Shown: one piece after another, positions 20,864 through 32,174 of the stretch
How positions within the stretch are numbered: the first letter of the stretch is position 1
Layout of the letters: each line of letters begins with the position of its first letter
Source of the DNA: Puccinia triticina
Taxonomy: Eukaryota > Basidiomycota > Pucciniomycetes > Pucciniales > Pucciniaceae
Assembly (NCBI RefSeq): GCF_026914185.1
Contig: NC_070573.1
Coordinates: 1,240,001-1,304,000 of the forward strand
Direction of reading: 5' to 3'
Length of the DNA stretch: 64,000 bases
Program-made: the position numbers and the translations under genes
Notes under the pieces: model-generated
What the model was told of the DNA's origin: nothing
The model's input: the letters and a program-made list of their open reading frames with translations, nothing else
The model's database searches: none

Positions 20864-23478
20864 TTAGGTAGAGGTGGGGGGATTCAGAGTGGATTTCTTC
20901 TTCTTCTTCTTCTTATTTTTCTTTGAGGAATTGGAAGTGTTGGGAGGTGGAGGAGCCAGTGGATTGGTGATACTGGACGGGTACATCGCGGCTTCATCAT
21001 CGCGCAATTCGTCTTCATTGTATTCTGCGAGGAGCTTAAGGTATTTATCGAGACTGTTGTAGTAGTGCTGGGTTGAGGGGGAAAAGTCTGGAGGAATGTT
21101 GTCATCAACTATAGTCACCGCTCCCGTCACAGCCACATCAAAGTCAATAGGTTGTGCAATTGGTTGGGGGCCCAGGTGGGAGGCAGCGGATGTAGCAAAG
21201 TGTGGTGGCAAGTGTTTGCTGGGGGCTGCAGAAACGGGCGGGTCAGGCAGGAGTGCGGAGGGCGTCACCAGTCTCGTCGGCGAAGTAATCAGAGGCGATG
21301 AGTCGTTTTTGCAAGCCCAATGGGTCGGATGGTGTCGTTGCAGATTTGGTGGACTGTGATGATGTGGTTGCGGCTAAGCAGTAAGGAGAGGGTGGCGGGG
21401 AGTTGGGATTTGGAGTGGAAGGGGGATGTGGCAACGGCGCGACTGTTTGGCCATTGGCGGGGGAATCAACGGGTGTAAAAGGAGCCGGGGGGCGAGGCAA
21501 TGAGTTTGAGGCGGGGATAGGCGAGGGACAGGCAAGAGGGGCCTGTGCAGTCGGGCCTTCAGTAAATCGGCCAGGTTCAGTAGGCGGTGGTGCTGTGGCC
21601 GGGTGCGGGTGAGAGGGCGACGTGAGGACGGGGGACGAGTTTGAGGTCGAGGATGAGGGGACGATCAATGCGAGCAGAGAGGTGGCCTGTGAGCAGCCCG
21701 CTTGACAGGTCGGCGAGCTAAGTAGGGTAGATGTGGTCGTTGAGGACGTTGGGGTGGCCTGTGTAGCGAGCAAAGGCAAGGAGGGGGTCTCAGGGGGCGT
21801 AGTGGGCATGCTGCCTGAGGCAGGGTCTGCAAAGGGATGGGCAGGGGAGGTCGGGCGCGTGGGAAACGTAAAAGCCGGTGTGGTGAGCCTAATCAAAACC
21901 TTATTACATCACTCAGACACTCACCAGGAAGGAATCACCGCCAAACGCCCTCTAGAAATCACTCTGGTACCTGTAATCCACGCCCACAGACACTTCATAA
22001 TAGCCTAGAATCATCTCTACAAGGCGCCTCAACTTCTCAGTATTCACTTTCATGGATGGCCCTCCACAATGGGTAATAAAATATGTACACAATCAGGTTC
22101 AAAGTGGGAGAAAGTCCACCATCAAACAGAGCCAGACTATTAGGAAGGACCCTGAGTGTTCACTAGAATTAACTCCTCTATATTCCAGCAAGGCGTAACT
22201 CTTTCTCAGATGCATGGCGGCTGATGTGCCATGGTTATTGTTTTCCTCTTATGTCATCCCAAGCCATGTAGTAGATGCCTTGTTGTTTTGTTGCCTTGTC
22301 ACCTTGTTGGAGGCTTTTTGTACCCTGTTCCCATCTTTCTCTTCGTCTCAGAACCACCTGTTGTCCCCTCACTATAAATGTAGAGCCTTTTGGCCCATTC
22401 TGTTTGTCCCCCATCAGATTGTCACTTTGCATCCCTGGTCACAGAATAAGAATTACATAGCCTATTTTACCACATATTTTACAGTATATTTTCCCCCTTG
22501 ATTTCGTCTAGAAAGCACTATTCTCAATACTTCATCAGCCACACTTTTCTTTAAGAGTCCATACTCTTATTCTTGTCCCATATTACTCTCCCAACCTGAG
22601 AGGCAGCTTTTCACGCACTCATCCCTCTCTAAGCTCTATTCCCCCAAAGAGTAGTTCCACACCGGTTGTCGGAGGTCTGGCGGGGGTTTTGAGGTGTGTC
22701 GACTGGCCAAATGCGCCGGGGGCGTCGTCGATCTCGGCGGCGGCGAATCAGAGGTGCCCGGCGAGGCAGTTTTGATCATGTTGGGCGATAGGGTAAGTGG
22801 TGGGGGAAGTAAAAACGGCGAGTAGGCAGTCAGAAGTTTTGGCAAGCTGGGGGGGGAGGCTGAAGCCAGCTGAGGGTCGATGGCCATCTCGTTGGCAGTG
22901 GGTCCGGCACTGACTCCCGGTAGTCAATGGAGGGAGGAAGAGTGGGGTGCTGGCGAAGAGCAGTCCACAGTGTGCTGGTTTGGAGATGGAGATCTGGACG
23001 GGCTGCTTGTTGAAGCTCTTGTTGGTCTGCGTGCTTTCGCCGATGATCTTGGCGAGATCGAGCCGGCCGCTGGCGAGGCAGAAGGTGATGTAGATGAGGT
23101 CGGCACTGAGTAGTAAGCTGAGAGTCGCAGAGAGTGCGCCGTCGCCTTGGATACCACAGGTTCAAGGCCTCGCTTCATTGAATATCGGAAGGAGCTGGTC
23201 AGGTGAGCAGTGGAGAACCAAGGCAACCGGGAAGCTTCCAATCTGGCCAAAAGACTATGCACGACACCTTCAAGATGACTGATGCGCAGTTCATAGTTGT
23301 CAACTGCCTGGTTGGAGGTTCTTCGCCACTTTTCCTGAAACATCCTGCGTGCAGGGGTCGCAGATCGACGAGAACAGGAAAAAATTTCAATTGGTTTTGT
23401 CGGGCGGAACAGATTGTTTTCGGACGGGGCGGATGGTCTTTTGGACAAATCGGACAGTTTTCGGACCGGACGCAACAA
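20864..23478 (-). pseudogene. Gag-like Ser/Pro-rich ORF of the non-autonomous element
   Basis: Read on the minus strand from about 23478. An N-terminal region has a predicted helix ('YELRISHLEGVVHSLLARLE'), then Ser/Pro-rich sequence, then an in-frame TGA near 22924 between 'SSLH' and 'LPGVSAG'. A solo LTR (21880-22661) follows; removing it joins 'LRQP' to 'AFTFPTRP'. Further low-complexity sequence precedes a one-base frameshift near 21255 and a C-terminal part with 'YNSLDKYLKLLAEYNEDELR' and a polylysine tail ending at 20864. No zinc knuckle or enzyme motif. I infer a structural, gag-like role from position only. Confidence 0.55.
21880..22661 (-). mobile_element. Solo LTR (TGTGGAACTAC family) in the gag-like ORF
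   Basis: 782 bp, read on the minus strand TGTGGAACTACTC...GCTCACCAC, with target duplication CCGGT (21875-21879 and 22662-22666). The same family supplies the LTR stub at 9212-9278. The 3' end is CAC, as in the TGTAAGACTC family. Confidence 0.85.
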
Positions 23479-23737
23479 AACGGAACAGAATGGATTGGAT
23501 TGGGTTGGGAGTCCTCAGAGAGGCGAGAAATCGGACGTGGTGGGTAGGGTGGAGGGCCGAGGCAGTGGGCAGTTCAGTGGAGGCAGTGCAGTGGGGCAGT
23601 TTAGTGAGCAGCGGCAGTCGGACGATGGGCAGTGAGGGAGGCAGTTGCAGTGAAAAAGGTAATCGTAAGTCAACTGAAAAAAATCTTCGCTCGCCGAATC
23701 GAGGAGTTGGCGAAAGGGTGGAACTAGAAAAAAAAAG

Positions 23738-24088
23738 TGTAAGGACTCCAGTAGGGGAGTCCTTCACTGTCCGTTGAGTGGGGGCACAGAGGGGGGAACC
23801 TCGAGTCGAGATTCTAGTTCACGGGCTATATATTGCAAAAGGGGGAACAGTCTAGCCGGGAGAGATATGGGGGCAGGGATCTCTCAGTAAGTACACGAAC
23901 AGTAGGAGAGGAGAAGGAAGCAACTGGGAGAAGGAAAGGAGAGGAAAAGGCTTACCTAGCCGGGAGAGATATGGGGGCAGGGATCTCTACCGGCTAGGGA
24001 GGTGGAAGAAGGGAAAAATGATATACTTGAGCGAGGTTTGTCCTTGTGACACTTCATGTGAAACCCCGCGGAGCGCGGGGGCTTCACA
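23738..24088 (-). repeat. 5' LTR of the non-autonomous element
   Basis: 351 bp, nearly identical to 20029-20379. Reading on the minus strand, the bases just inside it are 'cttttttttttctag', with no tRNA-type primer site, much like the gypsy at 3345. Confidence 0.93.
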
Positions 24089-24093
24089 CCTTC

Positions 24094-24279
24094 AGGGCGC
24101 CACGGGAAGAGCCGTGCCAACCTGCTCCCAGAGTGAATCTGCCAGACGACGATGGCCCTTTACCTCCTGATTTCTCCTATGCGTTGGACTCCCGAAATAA
24201 GGACCAGATAATCAAGCACGCACATCATCTGTTTCCCAAGTCCAAGAAGCTTGTACCGTCTGGCTCAAATTTTTGTACT
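24094..24279 (+). pseudogene. Copia B gag, second piece
   Basis: About 60 codons continuing from 20028 across the LTR element: 'LPPDFSYALDSRNKDQII' and 'FPKSKKLVPSGSNF'. The last motif is the usual copia gag start (LVPxGSNF). It is cut by the DIRS-like element near 24280 and resumes at 28713. Confidence 0.82.
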
Positions 24280-24560
24280 GTGCGCTTACCGGGAGCGCAG
24301 CGGGAGGTGGGCCGAGTCCAAGGGACAGCGGTAGTGGAGCCAGCGTGAGGCGCGCGCACAGAGGCCCCCCGCAGTGCGCACCCGAGGCGCTCCCGGCTGG
24401 GCCCAAACCTAGTTGATTGAGGAGCAACCGGTACCGGCTAGGGCCAGCAATCCAGAACCGGCAACAGTGCACGATACGCCAGACACGATATTGCCAGAAC
24501 TTGTGGACAAATTTTTGCCAAACTAAGTGAATCTTTCTCCACTCAACCAAACTAACCAAC

Positions 24561-26336
24561 ATGTTTAACTCAATCGCAGCGGCGACTTCGGCTGTGAAGG
24601 TAGCAGCAGGCTTATCGAGCAGAGATGCAAGTGGGCAAGGAGGCGGAGAGGGTAGTCAGTCGCAAGGGATCACAGGGACACAGGAGGAGCTGGAACCGAC
24701 GGCGGCAGCGGAGGAAAAACAGACCAACGGAGGAGCAGAAGACGAACCGACCCCAGCCCCCCCAAAGAAAAACAAGAAAGTCACCGTGAAGGCGCCAGCA
24801 AGAAGGTCGACCCGAGCGGCTTCGAAACGACCGGGGGAGCAAGAGAAGGAAGACGGACGGGGGGAGGGAGGTGGAGATGGGGAAGATAGGGAGGAAGGAA
24901 GAGGGATGGGACTCGACGAACTCAAGGAGTTGGTGGAGGAAGGTATTGGGGATCAAGGAAACCAGAGAGGGACCGGTAAGCACAAAGGAAGGAGAGGCGG
25001 AGGGGTAGAACGGATAGGGTAGATGGCAGGGCTGACGGATCACGGCGTTTTACTTCGCTTAGCGGGGAATCCTGTAGATGCGGAGGAGGAGATGCGGGTC
25101 ATAGGGAAGACAAAGGAAAAGGTGGACCTACAAGGGACCATGCTAGAGGTGATAGGAAGGGCGTTGGCGGCCGACGCAGCGGGACAATCTGCCAAAGCTA
25201 CAATGTTGTTCAAGATCTGCAAAGGTTTAGGCAACACCATTGCAAGCAACCCAGCGGCTTCGTTACCTCTACCCTCGACTCTAGCGACCCGGATGCCCAC
25301 GGCTTCAACCCAGCCAATCGCCTCACCTTCTTCCCCGTCAATTGCCGCTCCCTTACCCATCCCAGCCACCTCAAACCAACTCCACGGTTTCAAGATCCCG
25401 ACCCCAGCACCAGCAGTCACCCCAAGAATCCGTGACTATGATGAGATGGCCGTCCCCACCGGGACGGAGGCGGTAGTCCTTTTTGACGACGCCGCGGTTC
25501 CAAACAACGACAACATAGGCCTCCCCCGGTTCTTTGCACAGAATCTTCTAGAATTCCGAGCACCTTTGCCGTTGACAATCTTCAACAAGTGGTGGCAGGA
25601 ACAGGCGTTCCTTCACCACGCCGAGAAACGGAACAAATCGGATGATGCTAGCGGAGAGCAGTTGCGTTATACGGGCTTCCCGTATCCGAGCGAGTACCTC
25701 CAGACGTACCAGGAGTGGTCCGTCAACCACCAAGGATTCCTCCGGGCTGTCAGCAAGATTCCGTTGCACGGAAACTTGGCGAACTGGCTGGTGATGCACA
25801 AGCGGAATGCGGATGGGATCATACGGAGAGAAGGCTTCATGACTGCCCTCAGGTACGACATCCATGTGAGGATGAATGCCTTATGTCATCGGGTTCCGGT
25901 ACTGGGAGGGCGTCTCTCTGTCGCAAATATTTCAATTTTTCGAACCAAAATCGTACAAGAGGTCCATGCCAAGACAGTTAGGTTTGGTGAGACTGAATTC
26001 ACTGACAACCCCTACGCCGCTGGGGGCTGCCGGTTCGGTTGGGACCCGACGACCGGACAACAAGCCCGGAAGAAAGATGAACAGGCGAACAGGACGCCTC
26101 TCCACCTACAACAACCGGGTAAGCCGATCAACCCCATCAACAAACCCGGACCCGAAACCCCACGAGGCCCTAGCAACCAGAAAGGAACTGGCGGCAAGGA
26201 CGGCGGTTTCAAGGGAGGCAAATGGGGGCCCAGCTACAATCGCAATGGAGGAGGCCCAGGCAGCGGCGGTGGAGGAAACGGGGGTGGAGGAGGAGGAGGA
26301 GTGGGAAGCGGTTACGGGAAGGGGAAAAGCTATTAG
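24561..26336 (+). pseudogene. DIRS-like element gag ORF with one internal stop
   Basis: ATG at 24561. The first 153 codons are charged, with 'PPKKNKKVTVKAPARRSTRA'. A TAG at 25020-25022 then falls in an otherwise continuous frame; Gln (CAG) or a readthrough stop are both possible. After the stop: 'GLTDHGVLLRLAGNPVDAEE', a Pro/Ala-rich linker, and a folded region with 'FNKWWQEQAFLHHAEKRNKS', 'YLQTYQEWSVNHQGF' and 'IHVRMNALCHRVPVLGGR'. The C-terminus is Gly/Asn-rich and ends 'GSGYGKGKSY'. Resemblance to gag proteins of fungal DIRS/Ngaro-type elements is from memory. No zinc knuckle. Confidence 0.7.
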
Positions 26337-26493
26337 TTAGCGGTATTTCCTTTGTTTTAGATCCGTACAGTCTGTTTCTTTGCACGGCCGACACCTGGGC
26401 CGTGGCAACTATCTTGTCATTGCTTGTTTTCCATCTATTTTCACAAGGAAATAGTCAACATTCTAACTGACTGGCACCCAATCGGGATGATTT

Positions 26494-28266
26494 GTGCACA
26501 GTGAAGGGAGTCATGAGAGTAACAGCTACAAGACACAAGGTCTGCGAGATAGATGGGTTACACGCTTAGGTCACCAGCAAGCGGCAGATCAGTGCCATCA
26601 ACATAGTGGAACAAGATGGCCGACGGGTGTCTCCTGCGAGATGGACATCAAAGCATGGGAAGAGGCGCTAAGGCGCGCAGACCTCCTTCCAAAGTTCCAG
26701 GACGTGTTGGACGGTTTCGACCAAGGGATCCCAGAACACTGGCTACCAGGCAAGACGCCTTACTTCACTCCCCCGAACCACACCTCAGCACTACTAGCAA
26801 AGAATAAAATCAAGGAATCCATCCGCAAGGAGCTAGAGGCTGGAAGGATGTTTGGGCCATTCACATACGATCAGGTACAGGAACGGTTTAACTTCTTCAG
26901 GACGAATCCCCTGGGGGCCGTAATCAACGGCGACGGATCCTTGAGACCAATCAATGATCTGTCTTTTCCGCACGGAGAGACAGGAATCCCATCCGTGAAC
27001 TCGTTCGTAGACGCCGAAGACTTCCAGACGTCATGGGATGATTTCAACGCCATGGCGAGCTTCCTCAAGGAACAAAAGGAGCCAGTACTCCTGGCCCTTT
27101 TTGATTGGGAGAAGGCTTACCGCCAAATCCCGACCGCACCGAACCAATGGCCGTACCTCATGGTACAAGATTTTGACGACCAAATCCTGCTAGATACCAG
27201 GATTACCTTTGGCGGGGTGGCGGGCTGCGGGTCCTTTGGCCGGCCGGCAGACGCATGGAAAGAACTGATGCTATCCGAGTTCGATGTCTTGAACATTTTC
27301 CGGTGGGTAGATGACAACCTATTTGTCAAAAAACCGCACTCAGCAACCCTAATGGCCGACATAGTAAAGCGGTCAGACAAATTAGGGGTAAAGACAAACA
27401 AGGAAAAATACTCACCCTTTCTGGAAGAACAGAAGTACGTGGGATTTATTTGGAACGGCACCAATAAGACCGTACGGCTTCCGGAGGCGAAACTAAACAA
27501 AAGGATCAACCAAGTCAGAAGCTTCCTCGAATTAGGCGCCGTCTTCACGTACAATGAAGTGGAGGTAATAGCGGGCAGGTTGAATCACGTCGCCTACATC
27601 TTACCGCAGTTAAGATGTTACTTATGCGGACTTTACATATGGCTAAAGGATTGGGTGCATCGAGAGACAGCCCGCCCGATACCCCCGGATGCCGAAGAAG
27701 ATCTACATATGTGGCTAACAACTCTGTCCAATTTCAAGCCGACGAGATTGATCGCGAGGCAAGAACCGACCAAAGTAGGATGGGTTGGCAATGCGTCAAC
27801 TAAATTTGGAATAGGAGTGATCATTGGGAAAAGATGGGCTCAATTCCGCCTGCGATCAATGGCGGAACTGGACAAGAACATTGACAAGGAGAAGAAAGAT
27901 GAAGAGAGAATCTCAAGGTTAGAAACCATCGCAGTCCGGTTAGGACTACTGATGCTGATAAAGCTTGGGGCGAGGGGGGGGAAGACATTCATCGTCTGGA
28001 CGGATAACACTACGACGGAGAGTGTTGTCACTAAGCGGAAGTCGAAGGACCGATTTGTCAATGCCAAGTGGAAGAAAATCCAGGCACGGCTGATTGAACA
28101 TCAAATCAACCTCATTGCAAAACGCGTCACCTCGGCCAAGAATTGCGCAGACGAACTATCCAGGGGGATTCGGCGGAACCATCGGGCCCGCTATCAGCTA
28201 AGGGTCGAGGTCCCTCACGATCTAGGAGAGCTAATAGAACAAGTAACAGGGGGGGAGGATCACTGA
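26494..28266 (+). CDS. DIRS-like reverse transcriptase-RNase H
   Basis: An open frame without internal stop. The best start is probably an ATG near 26641 ('MDIKAWEEALRRADLL'). RT motifs: 'GDGSLRPINDLSFP', 'LALFDWEKAYRQIP' (motif A), 'FGGVAGCGSFGRPADAW' (motif B) and 'FRWVDDNLF' (motif C, VDD rather than YxDD, about 27304). RNase H: 'VGWVGNASTKFG', 'RISRLETIAVRL' and 'IVWTDNTTTE'. The first RNase H position, normally Asp, is Asn (GNAS), consistent with GAT to AAT at a CpG, so RNase H may be inactive. Protease and integrase are absent, as expected for DIRS. Confidence 0.82.
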   Translation: MHSEGSHESNSYKTQGLRDRWVTRLGHQQAADQCHQHSGTRWPTGVSCEMDIKAWEEALRRADLLPKFQDVLDGFDQGIPEHWLPGKTPYFTPPNHTSALLAKNKIKESIRKELEAGRMFGPFTYDQVQERFNFFRTNPLGAVINGDGSLRPINDLSFPHGETGIPSVNSFVDAEDFQTSWDDFNAMASFLKEQKEPVLLALFDWEKAYRQIPTAPNQWPYLMVQDFDDQILLDTRITFGGVAGCGSFGRPADAWKELMLSEFDVLNIFRWVDDNLFVKKPHSATLMADIVKRSDKLGVKTNKEKYSPFLEEQKYVGFIWNGTNKTVRLPEAKLNKRINQVRSFLELGAVFTYNEVEVIAGRLNHVAYILPQLRCYLCGLYIWLKDWVHRETARPIPPDAEEDLHMWLTTLSNFKPTRLIARQEPTKVGWVGNASTKFGIGVIIGKRWAQFRLRSMAELDKNIDKEKKDEERISRLETIAVRLGLLMLIKLGARGGKTFIVWTDNTTTESVVTKRKSKDRFVNAKWKKIQARLIEHQINLIAKRVTSAKNCADELSRGIRRNHRARYQLRVEVPHDLGELIEQVTGGEDH

Positions 28267-28712
28267 AGGAATTTTGAAGGGTCAATGAATTCTGGTTGGT
28301 CACGGTTATAAGAGCGAAAGGAGGGGGCACCACTAGGCCAGGTCTCCTGGAGTGTTGGGTCTGAGCAGGCTCCAGGCCACCTGGAGTAGCGGGTCGTGCT
28401 CAGACCCCCGCATCTTAGTGCTCACATGGGAGGAGAGGCCACACTCCCTAGGAGCAGTGGCCACTCCCCCAACTCATCTTTCCGTCGCGCCAAACCCTCC
28501 GTCACGAGGGAAGAGGTGCGGAAAAAAGGAAGGAGGATGAGAAGAGGCCCCTCTCCCATACTCAGGCGGCTTGGGGAGTTGTAAGGGCAACTCCTGGGTC
28601 ACCTAGGCAATCTTATACAACACAAGTTTGCAAAGAGAAAACCCACAACGGCTGAGTACCAAAGAGGTTACTCAGCCCAAACCCACACGGAACGGTAGCG
28701 ACAGGATTGGAC

Positions 28713-29759
28713 TGGCTGATGAAGATGGAGGAACTGGCGGATTTCGCCCTCGACTATCAAAATTTTTACTTTGAGGATTTTTCCCGCCACCCGGTCAACC
28801 ACATTGCCTGCGTGATCTTTTGTATTGCCCTATCTGACGAGATCAAGGAAGACATCAACCATTGGGATTCCTGCTATGCCATTATGATCTCCATTCAGCG
28901 ACGTTTCACCACATTTAGCCGCGCGGCCCAAATAACTTGATGGGCAGCTTTGAAGTCTATTGAATGTGACCAAGGGGTCCCTGCCACCACGATTGCGGCT
29001 ACCTATTGACGTTGTTTGTTGGACCTAAAGGAATCGGGTGCTTCCCTAACCCAGGATTTGATTTTCGGGATGATGCTCCAAGACTCAATTGCTCAGGGCT
29101 CAGCTTTACAACAGGAATTCAACTACCGGGTCGACCAGGAACTAGCCGCACGACGACAAATCCCGTTACTTTTCATTGAAATGATTGGTTTATTGAACAA
29201 TTGTCAAGAGAAGGTCCGTGGTCGAGAAACGGCACATTGTGGCTCAGTGCCTCCTTCTACTTTTGAGGCTGAACCTAACCCTACGCCGTGCTGAAACAAT
29301 TCCATTGAAAGTCACCCGGACAATGTCTACAATATGGCAGCTCGTCCTGCGAAGTTCAAGAATTTGCCTTCTCAAGTCAGACACTGTTTTTGTTGTGGAT
29401 CCAGCAGCCACCTAATTGGTACCTGCCCTGTCACCCCGGAAACAGCGCAAAAACCCACGCTTGCCAATCATCCGGCTCAGAACCGTCTGCAAACACCTCA
29501 GTACCAAGCCTACTATCCGATCCTGGCTCCGCCGGTTGCCGGTTACGGTTTTCAGCAGTTCTATCAACCAATGGTACACACTGGTAATAGCCCGGCGAAC
29601 ACCAGTCGTCCCGCCAATAATTATTGACCGGTTTACCCGCAAGGTTATCAACCCCAACCTGCCGCTCGTGAAGCTTCTGCGGAAATTCCTCCGGACGGTC
29701 CGCAGATGTACGTTATGCAACCAGCACCGCAGTTGTTCGCCATGCCTCAAGATGCGTCT
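28713..29759 (+). pseudogene. Copia B gag, C-terminal piece with zinc knuckle
   Basis: The frame continues gag: 'WLMKMEELADFALDYQNF', 'RFTTFSRAAQIT' and, near 29388, a CCHC knuckle 'CFCCGSSSHLIGTC'. TGA codons at 28938, 29007, 29292 and 29625 interrupt one continuous frame; each sits where CGA (Arg) fits. The tail is Gln/Pro-rich and is entered by the MITE at 29760 without changing frame. Confidence 0.88.
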
Positions 29760-30151
29760 CAGGGTGTAAATGGGTCGGGCCGACCCGAAACCGAACCGAG
29801 ACCCGTTGGGTTTTGGGTCGGGTTCAGGCACATTCTTAAAGAAATTGACAAGACCCAAACCCGACCCAACCTGACTTGTAAAATTGTCGGGTCGGGTTTG
29901 GGCAGCCTATTTCCTAATTGGGTCAGCCTGCGACCCGACTATGACGCCTCCAACAGTCAAGTTGGGGGCTTTTGGCGCCTAAGAGGTCGTGTCGACCCAA
30001 GACCTGAACCAACCCAACACGGACCCGACGTATGACATTGGGTTGGGTTTGGGCAGCATATTTCAAAATCCGACCCGACCCAACCTGCGCTAAATGTTGG
30101 GTTGGTTTTGGGCGCTGTTTTTCAACCCAAACCCGACCCGTTTACACCCTG
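29760..30151. mobile_element. 392-bp MITE, hAT-like terminal repeats
   Basis: Terminal inverted repeats CAGGGTGTAAATGGGTCGGG and the complement with one mismatch. The direct repeat AGATGCGTCT flanks it on both sides (29750-29759 and 30152-30161). The interior is full of 'gggtcggg/cccgaccc' motifs in both orientations. Insert plus duplication is 402 bp, so the copia B frame is kept in register. Confidence 0.9.
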
Positions 30152-30161
30152 AGATGCGTCT

Positions 30162-31741
30162 TTGATGGTCGGTATGCAGCCAGCCCTGCAAATGATGTAT
30201 ACCATGCCTCAAGACACGCCCGCGACGGTCGGTATGCAACCAGCTGCTCATATGTTTGCAATGGATTGTGATGTCGGCTTGACTCAGCCTTCATTTGGCG
30301 ATTTATCTTTCTCTGCTGCGTTTCCTGCCCCATACGCTGACTCACCCGCCATTTTTGATACCGGTGCTACTCATCACCTGACGGGTGACAGGTTAGCCCT
30401 AACCAACTTTACTCTACTAAGTAAACCCATACCACTTAGGGTAGCCACTAATGGCCCCCCTTGTTTCATTACAGCAAAGGGAACGCTGACTTTTCTGGGG
30501 GCAACTACAACCCCTACACTGATCAATGATGTGCTGTTCTTCCCTCATGCAGCACACACGCTCACCTCCCCGGCAGCGTTGCGTCTTGCCGGCTTTTCTC
30601 TTTCATTCCAAGCTGATTCTTTTTTCATATCCCACGGACGTCACTTCTGGACGCGCTCAACTCTCAACCCGGTTTCCAGGAAGTGGGAACTTCCTGCCCC
30701 TATTCACTTGTTTATTTCCTCTCCTGTACATCCTCTATTGTCTTCTTCTGTTGTTACTCCTTCCAAACCCCATGTTTTCTGCCCGCCTCCTGTCTGTACT
30801 TCTGTTGTTGGTCCTGCTCAATCAGTCCTGTATTCTTCACCGATTTCTGCACCTTGTGTTTCTCAGTCATCTTGTCCTGTTCTCCCGCCTGTATTGCCAG
30901 TTGAGGCGTCAAATTTGATTGTGAAGAAAGAATACATTCCTTTTGAGTATTCTGTTCCTGTCGCAACAACCCAGCCTTTTGAAATGCCTCATCTTACCGC
31001 CGATGAGTCACTACTGCTCCACGTTCACAGGCGTTTTGGACACGCTAGTCTCCGGACCATACGCCGTATGATGAATCTCGGGGTGGCTTTGGGACTGCCC
31101 AAAACACTTCCTTGAGGAGAGATTCAATGTCCTTCGTGCATGATCTCTAAGAGTGTTAACCGAAATACTCTGACTTCTGATCGCCGCGATTTCCAACCTA
31201 TGGATGCCTGGAACGTCGATCTTGTTGATACTTTTGAGCTTGCTGCTCTTGGTGGTGGATTGTATGTTCTGACCATACGCGATATTGGTTTTGGGTACGC
31301 CGAGGCAAAAGTGTTAGTCAAGAAAAGTGAGGCTTGTTCAGTACTTCAAGATACTATTTTACGACTAGAACACCGTACTGGTCAATGCCTGAAAATCCTG
31401 CGCTCCAATAATGGCGGAGAATTCAACAGCAATGTGCTTGGGGATTTCCTGGCCAAGAAGGGTATTACTACTGAACGATCTGTTGCTTACCACCACTATC
31501 AAAACGGGACCATCAAACGTTTCAATTGTACCCTGCAAGATATGGGTCGCACAATTCTTTTGGATAGCACTCTTCCCAAAGAATTCTGGGGTCTAGCTTT
31601 TGTGTGGGCTTGTTACACGCTCAATCGGATTCCCAATGCCGCAAGTGGTGATATGACCACCTTCGAGCGTCTATTTGGTATCAAACCAAATGTTGACCGT
31701 CTTCGGCCGTTTGGTTCTTTGGCTTTTGTGCATGTGCCCGC
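30162..31741 (+). pseudogene. Copia B protease and integrase, catalytically dead
   Basis: Protease motif 'IFDTGATHHLTGD' near 30350; integrase finger 'VHRRFGHASLRTI' (about 31020). A TGA at 31113-31115 (CGA expected) follows, then 'CPSCMISKS'. In the DDE core the first Asp is in 'WNVDLVDTF'. The second, normally SDNGGEF, reads SNNGGEF, and the third, normally a Glu before RFN, reads 'NGTIKRFN'. Both changes are G to A at CpG. The frame ends at 'AFVHVPA', interrupted by the TIR element at 31742, and resumes at 38480. Confidence 0.9.
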
Positions 31742-32174
31742 AGGACCCTGGAAACCCCCTATAGAGGTGGGTAACCAAAAATCCAAGATTTGGCCGAAAT
31801 TCATACATTTTCACAAGGCATTCATACCGGTTTCGTGCGTAGGCTCAGGGCTCTGCCCAAAAATCCATACAAATTTGGTGTGTACCCTTTTTTTTGGCCC
31901 AGAAACCCCACAGCGGGCCTTTTTGCGCAGCCAGCTTGCCGTTCTTTTCACTGCATAGCATCTTATAGGCAGCTGTAGCATTTTAAGTCAAAAAAATGAA
32001 AAACAAATAGATTAAAAACCACAAAAGATCAATTGTGACTGTTTTAATTGGGAGCTCTTCTGCATTCTAAGATGGGTGACCAGGAGCTTTCTTCAAGTAC
32101 TCAAGCACAACTTCAATGCCAAACTTTCCATGCCTGAGATTTTCTTTGCAGTTTTCAACACCAAAGACCACATC

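Larger units (their letters stand above)
20029..24088 (-). mobile_element. Non-autonomous LTR retrotransposon, minus strand
   Basis: Identical-length LTRs (351 bp) at 20029-20379 and 23738-24088 with target duplication CCTTC (20024-20028 and 24089-24093). On the minus strand a gag-like ORF runs from about 23478 to 20864, and a purine tract (ataggggggagac) precedes the 3' LTR at 20380. No protease, RT or integrase is present, so it must be mobilised in trans. A third LTR copy of this family begins at 63684. A solo LTR (21880-22661) is inserted in it, and a diverged extra LTR end lies at 20608-20836. Confidence 0.9.
24280..28712 (+). mobile_element. DIRS-like retroelement without tyrosine recombinase
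   Basis: A 4.4-kb insertion between copia B gag pieces. It has a gag-like ORF (24561-26336) and an RT-RNase H ORF (26494-28266) of DIRS type. There are no LTRs and I see no clear target duplication, which fits DIRS rather than LTR elements. The 5' end holds CCGGGAGCGC (about 24290) and its complement GCGCTCCCGG (about 24387). The 3' 440 bp has several hairpins (for example caggtctcctgg). No tyrosine-recombinase ORF is present. The boundaries are inferred from where gag coding stops and resumes, good to a few bases. Confidence 0.75.

Noticed and set aside
21403..21612. Plus-strand Gly-rich ORFs opposite the gag-like gene
   Set aside because: Complement of Pro-rich codons; no motif; shadow frame.
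28283..28712. Possible LTR or recombinase remnant at the 3' end of the DIRS-like element
   Set aside because: Several small hairpins but no match to the 5' end of the element and no recombinase motifs (no R...HxxR...Y) in any frame.
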